Virus record (IMG/VR): IMGVR_UViG_3300010430_000236
Coordinates: 1-37,015 of that record
Strand: one strand, 5' to 3'
DNA length: 37,015 bases
Origin: a virus
Shown here piece after piece: positions 1-8,115 of this stretch. Each line of letters begins with the position of its first letter. Position 1 is the first letter of the stretch. The notes under the pieces were generated by a model. That model searched no databases. It was not told the DNA's origin and worked only from the letters and a program-made list of their open reading frames with translations. Made by a program: the position numbers and the translations under genes.

Positions 1-834
1 GAAGCCATGAAGAAGTATGGGCAAGAACTAGAGGCTTACGAAAAAGAACTTGAAGCAACTTACGCGAAAGCAACGGGTCAAGATAAGACAGGGCTTTCAG
101 GTCTTATGAAGGTTGAAACATACCTTTCAGAAGAACAACTTTTAAACTTAAATTTCGCTTCTAAGATCGTGCCAAACACTTCTTTGAAAGCGGTTGCAAT
201 GTTTACAAATCCAAAAAATAATATAATGAAATCATTTCTTGAAAGAACAGCAATGGCTGTTGCAATTATGAAAGGCGTTGAGCCTAAAAATGTAGGACGC
301 CAAGCGAAAGCCGTTCTTATTGAGTCAGAAGACAATTCCTTTGAAACTGAATTTGCTGACGTTGCTGTTGGTGACGTAGTTCTTATGGACGGTGCGCCAG
401 TTGAAGACGGGTCAAAAGACGGGTCTTATACAATAACAACTGAAGGCTTACTTGATATTGAAGGTAACACTATACCAGTTGGTTCAACAATCACGGTAAC
501 TGATAACGCAATTTCTTCAATTGAAATGGCTGAAGCTGACAGCGGTGAAGGTGGTGAGCCTGAAGCAAAAGAAGGCGCTGAAAAGACTGTTGAAGAATTA
601 AAGGCTGAACTTGAAGCTAAAGACAAAGAACTTACTGACACTAAGGCTGAATTAGCAACAACGAAAGAAGACGCTGAAGCGGCGGCTAAAGAAATTGAAC
701 AAGCGGCTGAACTTATGAGTAACGCAAAAATGCCAAGAGCAAAAGCTACTTTCAAGCCACCTGTTGAAGAAGACAATCGAAGCATGAAAGAAAAGATTGC
801 TGACAGAAATAAAGAATTAAACGAAGAAAAATAA
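1..834 (+). CDS. ClpP-like head maturation protease, C-terminal part (5' end cut by window)
   Basis: The reading frame is open from base 1 (E-A-M...), so the first ATG at 7 is probably internal and this is the tail of a longer protein. Residues 1-60 resemble the last part of ClpP/S14 phage proteases: a helix like KKYGQELEAYEKELEA, a YAKATGQ segment and a YLSEEQL stretch like the FLSAPEA region of ClpP; the aligned catalytic Asp seems to be Glu here, as I recall for some phage homologues. After about residue 170 comes a Glu/Lys/Ala-rich coiled coil and a charged tail, which fits a fused scaffold. The N-terminal half with the nucleophile Ser is at the other end of the window (36705 onward). It sits 25 bases before the capsid gene, the usual place for a prohead protease. 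Role: cleave scaffold and capsid during head maturation. Confidence 0.8.
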   Translation, partial: EAMKKYGQELEAYEKELEATYAKATGQDKTGLSGLMKVETYLSEEQLLNLNFASKIVPNTSLKAVAMFTNPKNNIMKSFLERTAMAVAIMKGVEPKNVGRQAKAVLIESEDNSFETEFADVAVGDVVLMDGAPVEDGSKDGSYTITTEGLLDIEGNTIPVGSTITVTDNAISSIEMAEADSGEGGEPEAKEGAEKTVEELKAELEAKDKELTDTKAELATTKEDAEAAAKEIEQAAELMSNAKMPRAKATFKPPVEEDNRSMKEKIADRNKELNEEK

Positions 835-859
835 AAACTAAAATTTAAAAAATAAAGAC

Positions 860-1945
860 ATGGCTATCTTCACACCATCACAATTAACATTCAACGGCGA
901 ACAAGTTCGTGAGCTTTCAGAAATAATTTTTGAGAAACAATTCAAGAACCCTGAAATCGGACTTTTTCACACGGTCGTTGAGGGTATCAAGGCTGACAAA
1001 CAAATTGGGATAATGTCTCAATTGGGCGGTTTACTTGGTAAGCAAAGCGGGGGTTGTAACCCAACTGACGCAACAAACGTTATAACAACAAGTGAAAAAA
1101 CTTGGTCACCAGCGGCACAGTCGGACAGATTGGCGGCGTGTTATACAGACTTTAAAGATTCATTCGTAAACTACGGTTTAAAGAATGGAGTTCAAGAGGC
1201 TGACTTAACTGACGTTGACCTTTGGAAATATATTGCTGACGTTCTTGTTGGTTACAAGGTTTACGAAATGGCATTGATCACGGCTTGGTTCGGTGATACT
1301 AGCGCGGCTGACGTTGACGCTTCACCAGCGGGCGTGCTTACTTCAGGTACGGATACTGATTACTTTAATAAGATTGACGGCTTATGGCTTCAGTTATTCG
1401 CTATCGTTGCGGCTGACTCTGACCGTAAGACAACTGACTTGGCTTCTAGAAACGGTCAAGCAACTTACGCTTTGCAAAAGTTCACTTCAACTGACACTGA
1501 TAATAAGGTTGTCTTACTTGGACTTGATACAATGAGAACTGACGCTGACCTTAGACTTCGTGAACAAGACGGTCTTGCGTATATCGTAACGCAGTCTGTT
1601 CAAGACCAGTACGTTAGAGAATTGAAAGATTCAACTGTTGCGTTCACTACTGAACGTTATGAAAACGGCATAACGTCTGTAACTGTTGACGGCATTCCTG
1701 TTTACGCTTTCTCTTTATGGGACAGAGTAATCAAAGCTTATTACGATGACGGGTCGGCTTACTACTTGCCGCACCGCGCACTTCTTACTACTAAAGAAAA
1801 CATTCAAATTGGATTTGATTCAATGGGTTCTTTAGCTGACTTTGACGTTCATTACGATAGAACAACTAAGAAGAATTACATTGACTTAGCTATCAACATT
1901 GACGCGAAAGTTATTGAAGATGAACTTGTTCAATTAATGTACTAA
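860..1945 (+). CDS. Major capsid protein (probable)
   Basis: A 361-residue protein directly after the protease/scaffold gene, of normal size for an HK97-fold major capsid protein. There is no signal peptide or membrane segment. The N-terminus (MAIFTPSQLTFNGEQVRELSE) is followed by a long acidic mixed alpha/beta chain, and a late segment around residues 310-345 (ENIQIGFDSMGSLADFDVHY) looks like the end of the P domain in Bacteroidota phage capsid proteins. A strong G5/C5 hairpin terminator follows within 10 bases of the stop, in keeping with a highly expressed gene. Assignment rests on position, length and overall look; an alternative is another abundant virion protein. The upstream leader is A-rich and lacks a Shine-Dalgarno sequence. 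Confidence 0.75.
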   Translation: MAIFTPSQLTFNGEQVRELSEIIFEKQFKNPEIGLFHTVVEGIKADKQIGIMSQLGGLLGKQSGGCNPTDATNVITTSEKTWSPAAQSDRLAACYTDFKDSFVNYGLKNGVQEADLTDVDLWKYIADVLVGYKVYEMALITAWFGDTSAADVDASPAGVLTSGTDTDYFNKIDGLWLQLFAIVAADSDRKTTDLASRNGQATYALQKFTSTDTDNKVVLLGLDTMRTDADLRLREQDGLAYIVTQSVQDQYVRELKDSTVAFTTERYENGITSVTVDGIPVYAFSLWDRVIKAYYDDGSAYYLPHRALLTTKENIQIGFDSMGSLADFDVHYDRTTKKNYIDLAINIDAKVIEDELVQLMY

Positions 1946-1953
1946 AATAAATT

Positions 1954-1978
1954 AAGGGGGTTTTAAACGCCCCCTTTT
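1954..1978 (+). terminator. Rho-independent-type hairpin after the capsid gene
   Basis: AAGGGGG and CCCCCTT arms flank a TTTTAAACG loop and run into TTTT then AAC. It lies between the capsid gene stop and the next start at 1999, so it may end or attenuate the capsid transcript, or protect its 3' end. Confidence 0.7.
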
Positions 1979-1998
1979 AACACTTTAAAAAAAAGAAA

Positions 1999-2718
1999 AT
2001 GAAAAAGATATTTGCATTTTTATTCAGCATGGTTAGCTTACTACTTGGGGCAGCGATTGTTTCAACTACTGGTTTAGACCCTGTTTATTCGTTTGGCGTT
2101 GTTTCGCTTGGTGCGGTTTTAACGTACAAGTTCGCACAATCTAACGGGCTTGCCTTTTCCACTTGTGGAACTATTGCGGCAAGTAATACCAAAGATTGCG
2201 ACAATTTACCCAACGCTGGAACGCGTGACAGAATGGTTATAATGAATTGGGAAGACGTTACCCTTACTTATGACGCTGACGGGCATACAATAGCAAACGT
2301 AGTACTTGCTTCAGGGGCAACGGCTTATCAAATCGACGGTCAGAACAATTCAATTGTTCCTATGTCACAAATGGTTGAACGTGGGTTTTTTGATAAGTTT
2401 GATCAAGAGGTTGTTGCGAAAGGTTTCGATATTGGACAGGCGGCGAAAGTTGCGGCGAACAATATGGTTGGCGGTCTTTACATGGTGATTTGTGAAAACT
2501 ACCATAAAGGCGCGTCAGGTAATGCTTCTCACGAAGTTTACGGGGCAACGGTTGGACTTGAATTAGTTGAACTACAAAGAGAACCAAACAGCGAAGAAAC
2601 TGAAGGCGCGCTTCACTTCCGTTTTTACACACGTAAGAACAAAGAGAACAGTTTAGCACGTACTTTATTTGATACTGATTACGACACTACGAAGGCGATT
2701 GTTGACGGGTTATTGTAA
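1999..2718 (+). CDS. Virion structural protein with N-terminal membrane-like segment
   Basis: A 239-residue protein flanked by two hairpin terminators. Residues about 3-22 and 30-47 are hydrophobic (MKKIFAFLFSMVSLLLGAA, then FGVVSLGAVLTY). The body from about residue 52 (FSTCGTIAASNTKDCDNLPNAGTRDR) to the end (DTDYDTTKAIVDGLL) resembles, from memory, a conserved structural protein found beside capsid genes in Bacteroidota phages and prophages, which normally begins near the DCDNP-AGTRDR motif. That makes the hydrophobic leader unusual: it could be a genuine signal or membrane hairpin, or an upstream fused piece. No internal ATG sits just before the conserved motif, which supports the 1999 start. 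Whether it is a tail-tube, head-decoration or other virion protein cannot be told here. Confidence 0.6.
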   Translation: MKKIFAFLFSMVSLLLGAAIVSTTGLDPVYSFGVVSLGAVLTYKFAQSNGLAFSTCGTIAASNTKDCDNLPNAGTRDRMVIMNWEDVTLTYDADGHTIANVVLASGATAYQIDGQNNSIVPMSQMVERGFFDKFDQEVVAKGFDIGQAAKVAANNMVGGLYMVICENYHKGASGNASHEVYGATVGLELVELQREPNSEETEGALHFRFYTRKNKENSLARTLFDTDYDTTKAIVDGLL

Positions 2719-2741
2719 TTTGATTGAAAAATTGTAATTTT

Positions 2742-2768
2742 AAAGGGTGTTAACAAGCACCCTTTTTT
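2742..2768 (+). terminator. Hairpin terminator with GTTAAC loop
   Basis: AAAGGGTG / CACCCTTT stem (8 pairs) around a TTAACAAG loop, followed by further T residues. It ends the transcript of the 1999-2718 structural gene; the next gene starts only about 7 bases later, so read-through is likely for downstream expression. Confidence 0.7.
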
Positions 2769-2774
2769 ATTACT

Positions 2775-3443
2775 ATGGAATTACAAGACTTAATTAAATA
2801 CGTTTTAAGAAACGAAAAGACGCGCAAACAATGGCGTGACAAACACCAAAGCGAAGAATGGAAAGCGGCAAGTAAAGTAAATCAAATGCTTTACAATAAG
2901 CCACTGAACAGGCGGGTTGGGTGTGAATGTTTAGAAGACTTGTATAAATTATTGAAACACCGTAAAACACAAAACAAAATAATCATGAACAAAGAACGAA
3001 AGTTTATTCTAAAAGACCGGACAATCATGTTACACGGTTGCGACCCTGTAACAAGAAATTCTTCAGAAGAAGCCCTTATTAAGATTTTGAGAAAATCAAA
3101 GGCGCACATTGTTTCATTTGAAACATATCCTGAAAACTGGGAAGATATTGTAGACGGCAAAATTGGACTTGACGGCGCTAAAGCTACAAAGCCAAAAGCT
3201 GAACTTAAAGAAGCTGACCCTGAAGTTGAAGTTAAAGAGGTTGACGAATTAGTTGAAGAAATCGAAGCTGAAGGTATTGATGATTTTGAAAAGAACGCTG
3301 ACGAACCAACGAACGCTTTTGAAAAGTCAGAACTTGAAGAAATGACAAACAGACAGTTAAAAGAATTAATTGTTGAAATGTCAATTGATATGCCAAAGAA
3401 AACCAACAAAGCAACGTTAATTAAAACAATATTAAACGCTTAA
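2775..3443 (+). CDS. HeH/SAP-like domain protein of the head region
   Basis: A 222-residue protein between the virion gene and the portal gene. The first 130 residues are basic and unrecognised. Residues about 140-185 are very acidic (Glu/Asp with Pro and Ala) and look disordered. The last 35 residues (MTNRQLKELIVEMSIDMPKK..., ending KATLIKTILNA) have the helix-extension-helix pattern of the HeH/SAP/LEM group, often found at the ends of phage head or connector proteins. Those domains bind DNA or proteins in other systems; the role here is inferred only from position. Start ATG at 2775 follows the terminator closely. Confidence 0.6.
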   Translation: MELQDLIKYVLRNEKTRKQWRDKHQSEEWKAASKVNQMLYNKPLNRRVGCECLEDLYKLLKHRKTQNKIIMNKERKFILKDRTIMLHGCDPVTRNSSEEALIKILRKSKAHIVSFETYPENWEDIVDGKIGLDGAKATKPKAELKEADPEVEVKEVDELVEEIEAEGIDDFEKNADEPTNAFEKSELEEMTNRQLKELIVEMSIDMPKKTNKATLIKTILNA

Positions 3444-3448
3444 ATTAA

Positions 3449-4912
3449 ATGGCTAGGGCAAATAAATCAACAGCCGAAAAGATTGTCAAGAGGGTTGACT
3501 ATGCTGAACTTAAAAAGTTTGGCATAGTTGCTTTTGATTTTGATAATGCTTACCCGCAACGTGTTGAAGATATTCATAACGATTCGGGCACGGGTAAGAA
3601 ATGCCTACGCCTTTACAAATCCTTTGTTGCTGGTCAAGGAATGAATGACCCTGAATTTGGTAAAGCTGTTATTAATAGCAAAGGTGAAACTGTCAACGAC
3701 CTTCTTAGAAAGCTTGTAGATTCAAAAGGCAAGTTTACAGGGCTTGTGATTCACTGTAATTACAACGGACTTGGCAAGGTTACTGAAGTTCAATTTGTTC
3801 CTTTTCCTTACGCTAGATTAACGCTATCTGAAAAAGAAGGGGGCAAGCATGAAGGTAAAATTGCAATTCACTCTGACTGGACAGCAAGCAAAGGCAACGC
3901 TGTTAAGCCTGACGAAATACTTTATATTAATAGGTTCGCACCTTCTGAAGTAGCAAGGCAAGTTGAAAACATTACTTCAAAAGCAATTGAAGAAATTGAA
4001 GACGATCATGAAAAACTACGTCAACAATGGGCGCTTTATGGCGGTCAAATTCTTTATTATACAGGCAGTGACCCTGACCAATATCCACTTTCACCAGTTG
4101 ACGCGGTGCTTGAAGATATGCAAACAGAAGCGCAAATTAAGCGTTTCAAATATGGGTCTTCAGCGCGTAACTTCTTAGGGTCACACGTTGTTATAACAGG
4201 CAAAGAAGAAGAAGCACTTGATGGAGAAGGCAACCCTATTGAAAGCGACAGTGACCCGTTGAGCGAAGTCATAACAGAATTTCAAGGCGGTGACGGTGCT
4301 GGCGGTGTTCTACACTTGGAACGCGAAAGCAATGAAGAACAGATTCAAATTGAAAAGTTTGACATACAAGATTATGACGGGCTTTACGAATGGACAAAAT
4401 CAGATACTAGCAAAGACATAATTGGGCAGTTCATGATTCCTGAATTATTATTTTATAATTCAAGCACTGGATTTAGTTCAACTGAAATGGCAAACGCTAA
4501 AGAGTTTTACAACGAAGTAACGCAATATGACCGTAAAGAATTAGCTGAAATTCTTGAAATGATTTTTTCAAACTTTCATATTGCAATCAATAGAACTGGT
4601 GACTATTCAATTAAGCCGTTGACGGTTGCAAAACCGATCACAAAAGACTATTTTCCCTACTACTCAAAAAAGGAAATTCGAGATTCGCTCGGTGATGAAA
4701 CAATTGTTGAAGAAGGCAAAGAAGAAGAAGAAAGCGCCCTTGCAATTGATTTGGGCGTTGGTGGAACGCAATCACTTCTTTCAATAATCACTGACCCCAT
4801 TCTTACGCCTGACCAAAAGAAAGGCTCATTGAAAGTTTTATTTGGTCTTAGTGATGAAGAAATTAATGCAATGCTTTCAACTGATAGTAATATTTCAAAC
4901 AAGATACAATGA
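3449..4912 (+). CDS. Portal protein
   Basis: A 487-residue protein of the size expected for a siphophage portal, the dodecameric ring at the head vertex through which DNA is packaged. The N-terminus carries a typical portal start (AYPQRVEDIHNDSGTGKKCL, then LYKSFVAGQGM), and the middle has the region FIIPELLFYNSSTGFSS-like at about residues 325-345 (QFMIPELLFYNSSTGFSSTE), comparable to the P-x-x-LLG-type segment of portals. The gene starts five bases after the HeH gene and its stop overlaps the adaptor gene start (ATGA at 4909-4912). Its position after, not before, the capsid gene is unusual. Confidence 0.85.
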   Translation: MARANKSTAEKIVKRVDYAELKKFGIVAFDFDNAYPQRVEDIHNDSGTGKKCLRLYKSFVAGQGMNDPEFGKAVINSKGETVNDLLRKLVDSKGKFTGLVIHCNYNGLGKVTEVQFVPFPYARLTLSEKEGGKHEGKIAIHSDWTASKGNAVKPDEILYINRFAPSEVARQVENITSKAIEEIEDDHEKLRQQWALYGGQILYYTGSDPDQYPLSPVDAVLEDMQTEAQIKRFKYGSSARNFLGSHVVITGKEEEALDGEGNPIESDSDPLSEVITEFQGGDGAGGVLHLERESNEEQIQIEKFDIQDYDGLYEWTKSDTSKDIIGQFMIPELLFYNSSTGFSSTEMANAKEFYNEVTQYDRKELAEILEMIFSNFHIAINRTGDYSIKPLTVAKPITKDYFPYYSKKEIRDSLGDETIVEEGKEEEESALAIDLGVGGTQSLLSIITDPILTPDQKKGSLKVLFGLSDEEINAMLSTDSNISNKIQ

Positions 4913-5436
4913 CGCCTTATATTACTAAATCGGACATACAAGAATTTAAAGGAATTGCTGAAAATCTAAATTCAACAAAAGACCTTGACCCGTATATTAT
5001 AGAGGCGCAAGAATTTGATTTACGCCCCTTTTTAGGTGAGGCTTTTTTTATTGCCTTTGATGAAGATTTCAGAGCAAGCCCTTCTTTAGAAACTTACGAT
5101 GACTTATTCAACGGTGTTACCTACACGTATAGCGGTGACCAGTACAGACATGAAGGTTTAAAAGCAATGCTGATTTATCATGCTTACGCTAGATATTTAG
5201 CAAACGCAAACACAAAGTCAACAGCATACGGGCTGGTTCAAAAGAACAGCCAGCACTCAACGCCAGCAAGTGAAAAGACAATTGCGCGTTTAGTGTCGCA
5301 AGCGCGGTCAGGCGCAATGGTTTATCAAAATAGAGTAAAGAAATACCTTGACATAAATTCAAGCACTTACACGCTTTGGGAATGCGGCAACGGTAAAAAA
5401 TTTAGAACTGGCAAGGGTGTCAGAAGAATTGGTTAA
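4909..5436 (+). CDS. Head-tail adaptor, DUF6712-like
   Basis: A 175-residue protein overlapping the portal stop by four bases (ATGA), so likely translationally coupled. The pattern fits DUF6712: an N-terminal ITKSDIQEFKGIAENLN segment, IIEAQEFDLRPFLGEAFF near residues 30-46, HEGLKAMLIYHAYARYLANAN near 80-100, and a late TLWECGN motif. Members of this family sit next to portals in Bacteroidota phages and I take them to be head-completion or connector proteins; that function is inferred from position. The C-terminus is basic (KKFRTGKGVRRIG). Confidence 0.7.
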   Translation: MTPYITKSDIQEFKGIAENLNSTKDLDPYIIEAQEFDLRPFLGEAFFIAFDEDFRASPSLETYDDLFNGVTYTYSGDQYRHEGLKAMLIYHAYARYLANANTKSTAYGLVQKNSQHSTPASEKTIARLVSQARSGAMVYQNRVKKYLDINSSTYTLWECGNGKKFRTGKGVRRIG

Positions 5437-5438
5437 TT

Positions 5439-6485
5439 ATGAATAGTGACGATTTAATTTTACGAAGTGAAAGTTACAGCCCGCTAACAACGAAGGGGTC
5501 AAACCTGACAGCGGCAAACTTTGACGATAACAATATTAATATTTACAAAGACCTTCTTGCGCTTGCGTTTACAGAAGGGGTTGACGCTTACAGCTCATCG
5601 ACTGAATACGATGACACCGTTAACAGATTCGCAACGTATGACGGACGCACTTGGCAATGTATTCATTACGAGCCAATGACAAATATTACGCCGTCAGAAA
5701 GCGCTTATTGGACTGAAGTATTTCCTGCAATCATGGCACACCCTAAAAATCAAGATACTATTCTTGATGAAGGTGGCGATAATGAAATCAGCGCGGCGTC
5801 AATTGTTGCGGGTCTTGCTGTTGCCGACGCGACAACTGACTTAGGTATTTCTTCAAAGACGCCGACAACGTTTGTTGTAACTTCTTCAACGGGGGCAAAC
5901 GTAACATTGCCTGAAGCAACGCAAAAATTCGCGGGTCTTCTTGGCGCAAATGACAAAGTTACTCTTGACAATACAAGCGGAACAAATTCAGGTGATCAGT
6001 CACTTGCAAGTTTAGGCGCTGAAGCAACAGCTAACAAGGTTAGCACAATTGACCCTGACGCGGTTGTTGCTGATAGTTTTCCAACAGTTCAATCGGTTGT
6101 TGATTACGTTCAGAGCCTTTTAAATACAGAATCATTTCAAGCCATTTGTTCAGCTTTAGACGCTGACCTTGCTGTTGCTTCAACAGTAGGTTATTTCCGC
6201 GTACCTTATGATATTGATATAAGTGATATTAACATAACAGTTTTAACAGCGCCAACTGACGCCGATATTACTTGTGACATATTGGCTGACGCGGTTTCAA
6301 TTTTAGGAACAACTGAATTAACAATTGATGACGGTGAAACTGACAGTGATGACAGCGCGGCAACGCCAACGCTTGTGACTACTCAATTAACAGAGGGGCA
6401 AATTGTCACGGTTGATATAACGCAAGTTGGTTCAACGACGGCTGGTAAAGATTTAGTTTTCACAATGTTAGCAAGTAAGTCATAA
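5439..6485 (+). CDS. Tail fibre / receptor-binding-like protein
   Basis: A 348-residue acidic, Ser/Thr/Asp-rich protein with no hydrophobic segment. Residues about 170-190 hold LLGANDKVTLDNTSGTNSGDQ, a motif style common in phage tail-fibre and collar proteins (DK-x-KLD...TGTNTGDQ). Around residues 65-90 there is an ATYDGRTWQCIHYEPMTN stretch like carbohydrate-binding modules with a W-x-C/Y core. The C-terminal 100 residues look like a beta-sandwich. It begins two bases after the adaptor stop and overlaps the LamG gene start (TAATG). A role in host recognition is inferred from composition, the fibre motif and position before the lysis genes. Confidence 0.6.
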   Translation: MNSDDLILRSESYSPLTTKGSNLTAANFDDNNINIYKDLLALAFTEGVDAYSSSTEYDDTVNRFATYDGRTWQCIHYEPMTNITPSESAYWTEVFPAIMAHPKNQDTILDEGGDNEISAASIVAGLAVADATTDLGISSKTPTTFVVTSSTGANVTLPEATQKFAGLLGANDKVTLDNTSGTNSGDQSLASLGAEATANKVSTIDPDAVVADSFPTVQSVVDYVQSLLNTESFQAICSALDADLAVASTVGYFRVPYDIDISDINITVLTAPTDADITCDILADAVSILGTTELTIDDGETDSDDSAATPTLVTTQLTEGQIVTVDITQVGSTTAGKDLVFTMLASKS

Positions 6486-7198
6486 TGATTGCTAGTAACC
6501 CTTATATTCATATCCCGCCAGCAACTTCAACCGAAAGTATTTATTTCGATGGTGTGAATGAAACGGCGGGGGCTGGAAGTGTTTCAATGATGCAAGGCGC
6601 CAGCGCTTTCACCTATATGTTATGGGTGCGCCCTGACACGGTAAGCGGTACTGATCGACTTTATTATCAGTTATTTAACGGCAATCGTTACATGGAAATA
6701 ACAATGGTTAACGCAAAGCTGCGAGTAATAATACGAAACGTAGGTGTATCTCCTAGTTATGGAAACATTCTAACAGATAATAACGTCTTTAGTTCTACGA
6801 CATGGGCGCACGTAGCTATAACATTTAGTTCAGGAACGGTTGTAATTTATATAGATGGGTCTAGTGTTCCATTTACTGATTCAGGTACTACACCCGCTTC
6901 AACAGCCACAAACAATGTAAACACAGAAATTGTTTCAGCTAACTATTTTGAAGGTTATCTTGATGAAGTTGCTTTGTTTGACTATGCTTTAAGCGGCGCA
7001 CAAGTAACAGAAGCTTATAATGACGGTATCACAAATGACTATAACCTTTTAAGCGGTGGGGCGCCCGAGCATTACTGGAAATTTGAAACCGCTGACGGCG
7101 ATGACGAAACAACAGTAAACGATCAAGGAGATACTGGAACAAACGACTTGACGTTGACAAATATGGAAATTGGGGATTATCAAAACGAAGTCCCATAA
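6485..7198 (+). CDS. LamG / concanavalin A-like lectin protein
   Basis: A 237-residue protein with a clear laminin-G-like jelly roll: SIYFDGVNETAG (residues about 12-23), AFTYMLWVRPDT (36-47), TTWAHVAITFSSGTVVIYIDG (about 106-126), and the closing YFEGYLDEVALFDYALSGAQV (about 156-176). The last 45 residues (HYWKFETADGDDETTVNDQG...) read like the start of a second LamG strand pair. These domains bind glycans; next to the fibre gene this suggests a tail-tip or fibre-associated adhesin. The gene overlaps its neighbours on both sides (TAATG). Confidence 0.75.
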   Translation: MIASNPYIHIPPATSTESIYFDGVNETAGAGSVSMMQGASAFTYMLWVRPDTVSGTDRLYYQLFNGNRYMEITMVNAKLRVIIRNVGVSPSYGNILTDNNVFSSTTWAHVAITFSSGTVVIYIDGSSVPFTDSGTTPASTATNNVNTEIVSANYFEGYLDEVALFDYALSGAQVTEAYNDGITNDYNLLSGGAPEHYWKFETADGDDETTVNDQGDTGTNDLTLTNMEIGDYQNEVP

Positions 7199-7437
7199 TG
7201 AGCGCGTCTAACAAATATTATATAATCCCGACAGCATTACCTAACAATATAAAAGATTTTATTGTTGGGACTGAATCAAGTCAAAGAACTAACAAGACAG
7301 GCACCAAGGCAGTAGTAAAAAGATTCATGACTGACAACGATGACAGACCACAATTTAACGCGTTCAGAGAATTTACACACGCTGAAATTCTAATTGAACT
7401 AGAAAAGCCTGAATGGCAAATTGAAGAAGAAAAATGA
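7198..7437 (+). CDS. Small hypothetical protein after the LamG gene
   Basis: A 79-residue soluble protein (MSASNKYYIIPTALPNNIKDF...), with a Lys/Thr-rich middle and a Glu-rich end. It starts by TAATG overlap with the LamG gene and ends by ATGA overlap with the holin-like gene, so it is part of one coupled operon. It contains no motif I recognise; it could be a tail accessory protein. Confidence 0.6.
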   Translation: MSASNKYYIIPTALPNNIKDFIVGTESSQRTNKTGTKAVVKRFMTDNDDRPQFNAFREFTHAEILIELEKPEWQIEEEK

Positions 7438-7655
7438 ACGAAGTTTTAAACAGTGATATTGCACAAGCTGGCGGTTGGACAACCGTATATTTATCTATTG
7501 GCTTGACTGTTCTTGAATGGCTAGGTGAAACAACTGTCAATGACATTCTTCAAGGGGTCTTGCTTCTTGGTTCAATCGTGTTCTTATGGTTTAAAATAAA
7601 AAATTCGCGGCTTGACGCTAAGATTAAACAGCGTGAACTTAACAAAAAAGAGTAA
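7434..7655 (+). CDS. Holin-like two-segment membrane protein
   Basis: A 73-residue protein with hydrophobic segments at about residues 15-30 and 38-54 and a highly charged C-terminus (KIKNSRLDAKIKQRELNKKE). Size, topology and a basic cytoplasmic tail fit class II holins, which form lethal membrane holes to release the endolysin. It is the first of three adjoining membrane genes before the lysis enzymes. The assignment is by topology only. Confidence 0.5.
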   Translation: MNEVLNSDIAQAGGWTTVYLSIGLTVLEWLGETTVNDILQGVLLLGSIVFLWFKIKNSRLDAKIKQRELNKKE

Positions 7656-7876
7656 TGCCAACATTTGAAGAAATGAACAAGAAGGTTACTATCAGCATAG
7701 GCTTGATAATAGCGCTGATAATAGCAACGTTCTTAGTAACTTCTTTTTATTTTGAAACAACTTCTTTAAGTAGTCGCTTAGATAAGCGTTACAACAGACT
7801 AAACGACGGCTTAACAGAGTTGAACAATAAGTTTGACGCGCTTGTTTTAGAAATGCTTAAACCTGAAGAAGAATGA
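7655..7876 (+). CDS. Single-span membrane protein with coiled coil
   Basis: A 73-residue protein: short N-terminus, one strong hydrophobic segment at about 11-33 (VTISIGLIIALIIATFLV), then a likely coiled coil (residues about 36-66, SSRLDKRYNRLNDGLTELNN). It overlaps neighbours by TAATG and ATGA. It could be a spanin-like, antiholin-like or host-envelope component; nothing separates these options. Confidence 0.5.
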   Translation: MPTFEEMNKKVTISIGLIIALIIATFLVTSFYFETTSLSSRLDKRYNRLNDGLTELNNKFDALVLEMLKPEEE

Positions 7877-8115
7877 ACTGGAAAAATTTTTTCAAAGAAG
7901 GGACTGAAGAAAGTTTTGGGCGGTTGTTGTCGGCGGTGTTCGGCTTGACGGCTGTATATGTCACAATAATAGAAGTAAACTGGAAACTTTTCAACCCTCA
8001 TTTTATTATTGATACAAGCCTAATCATTGAACTTGCCCTTATTGCGATAGGTGGCAAAGTTTGGAGTAAGTACGCCGAAAAGAAAAACAAACCTAAAGAA
8101 GATGAAACTAATTGA
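7873..8115 (+). CDS. Holin-like membrane protein
   Basis: An 80-residue protein with an amphipathic start (MNWKNFFKEGTEESFGRLLSA), hydrophobic segments at about 16-36 and 44-63, and a Lys/Glu tail. This topology resembles small phage holins and the position just before the lysis-region enzymes fits. Its last 14 bases overlap the start chosen for the phosphoesterase gene. Confidence 0.5.
   Translation: MNWKNFFKEGTEESFGRLLSAVFGLTAVYVTIIEVNWKLFNPHFIIDTSLIIELALIAIGGKVWSKYAEKKNKPKEDETN

Noticed and set aside
2891-3409. Minus-strand 172-residue frame inside the HeH-domain gene
   Set aside because: Serine- and isoleucine-rich composition typical of an antisense shadow of a Glu/Asp/Asn-rich gene; no promoter or known pattern.
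8051-8101. Upstream ATG for the phosphoesterase
   Set aside because: It would extend the overlap with the holin-like gene to 65 bases and add residues that do not fit the family; ATG 8102 gives a sensible N-terminus.
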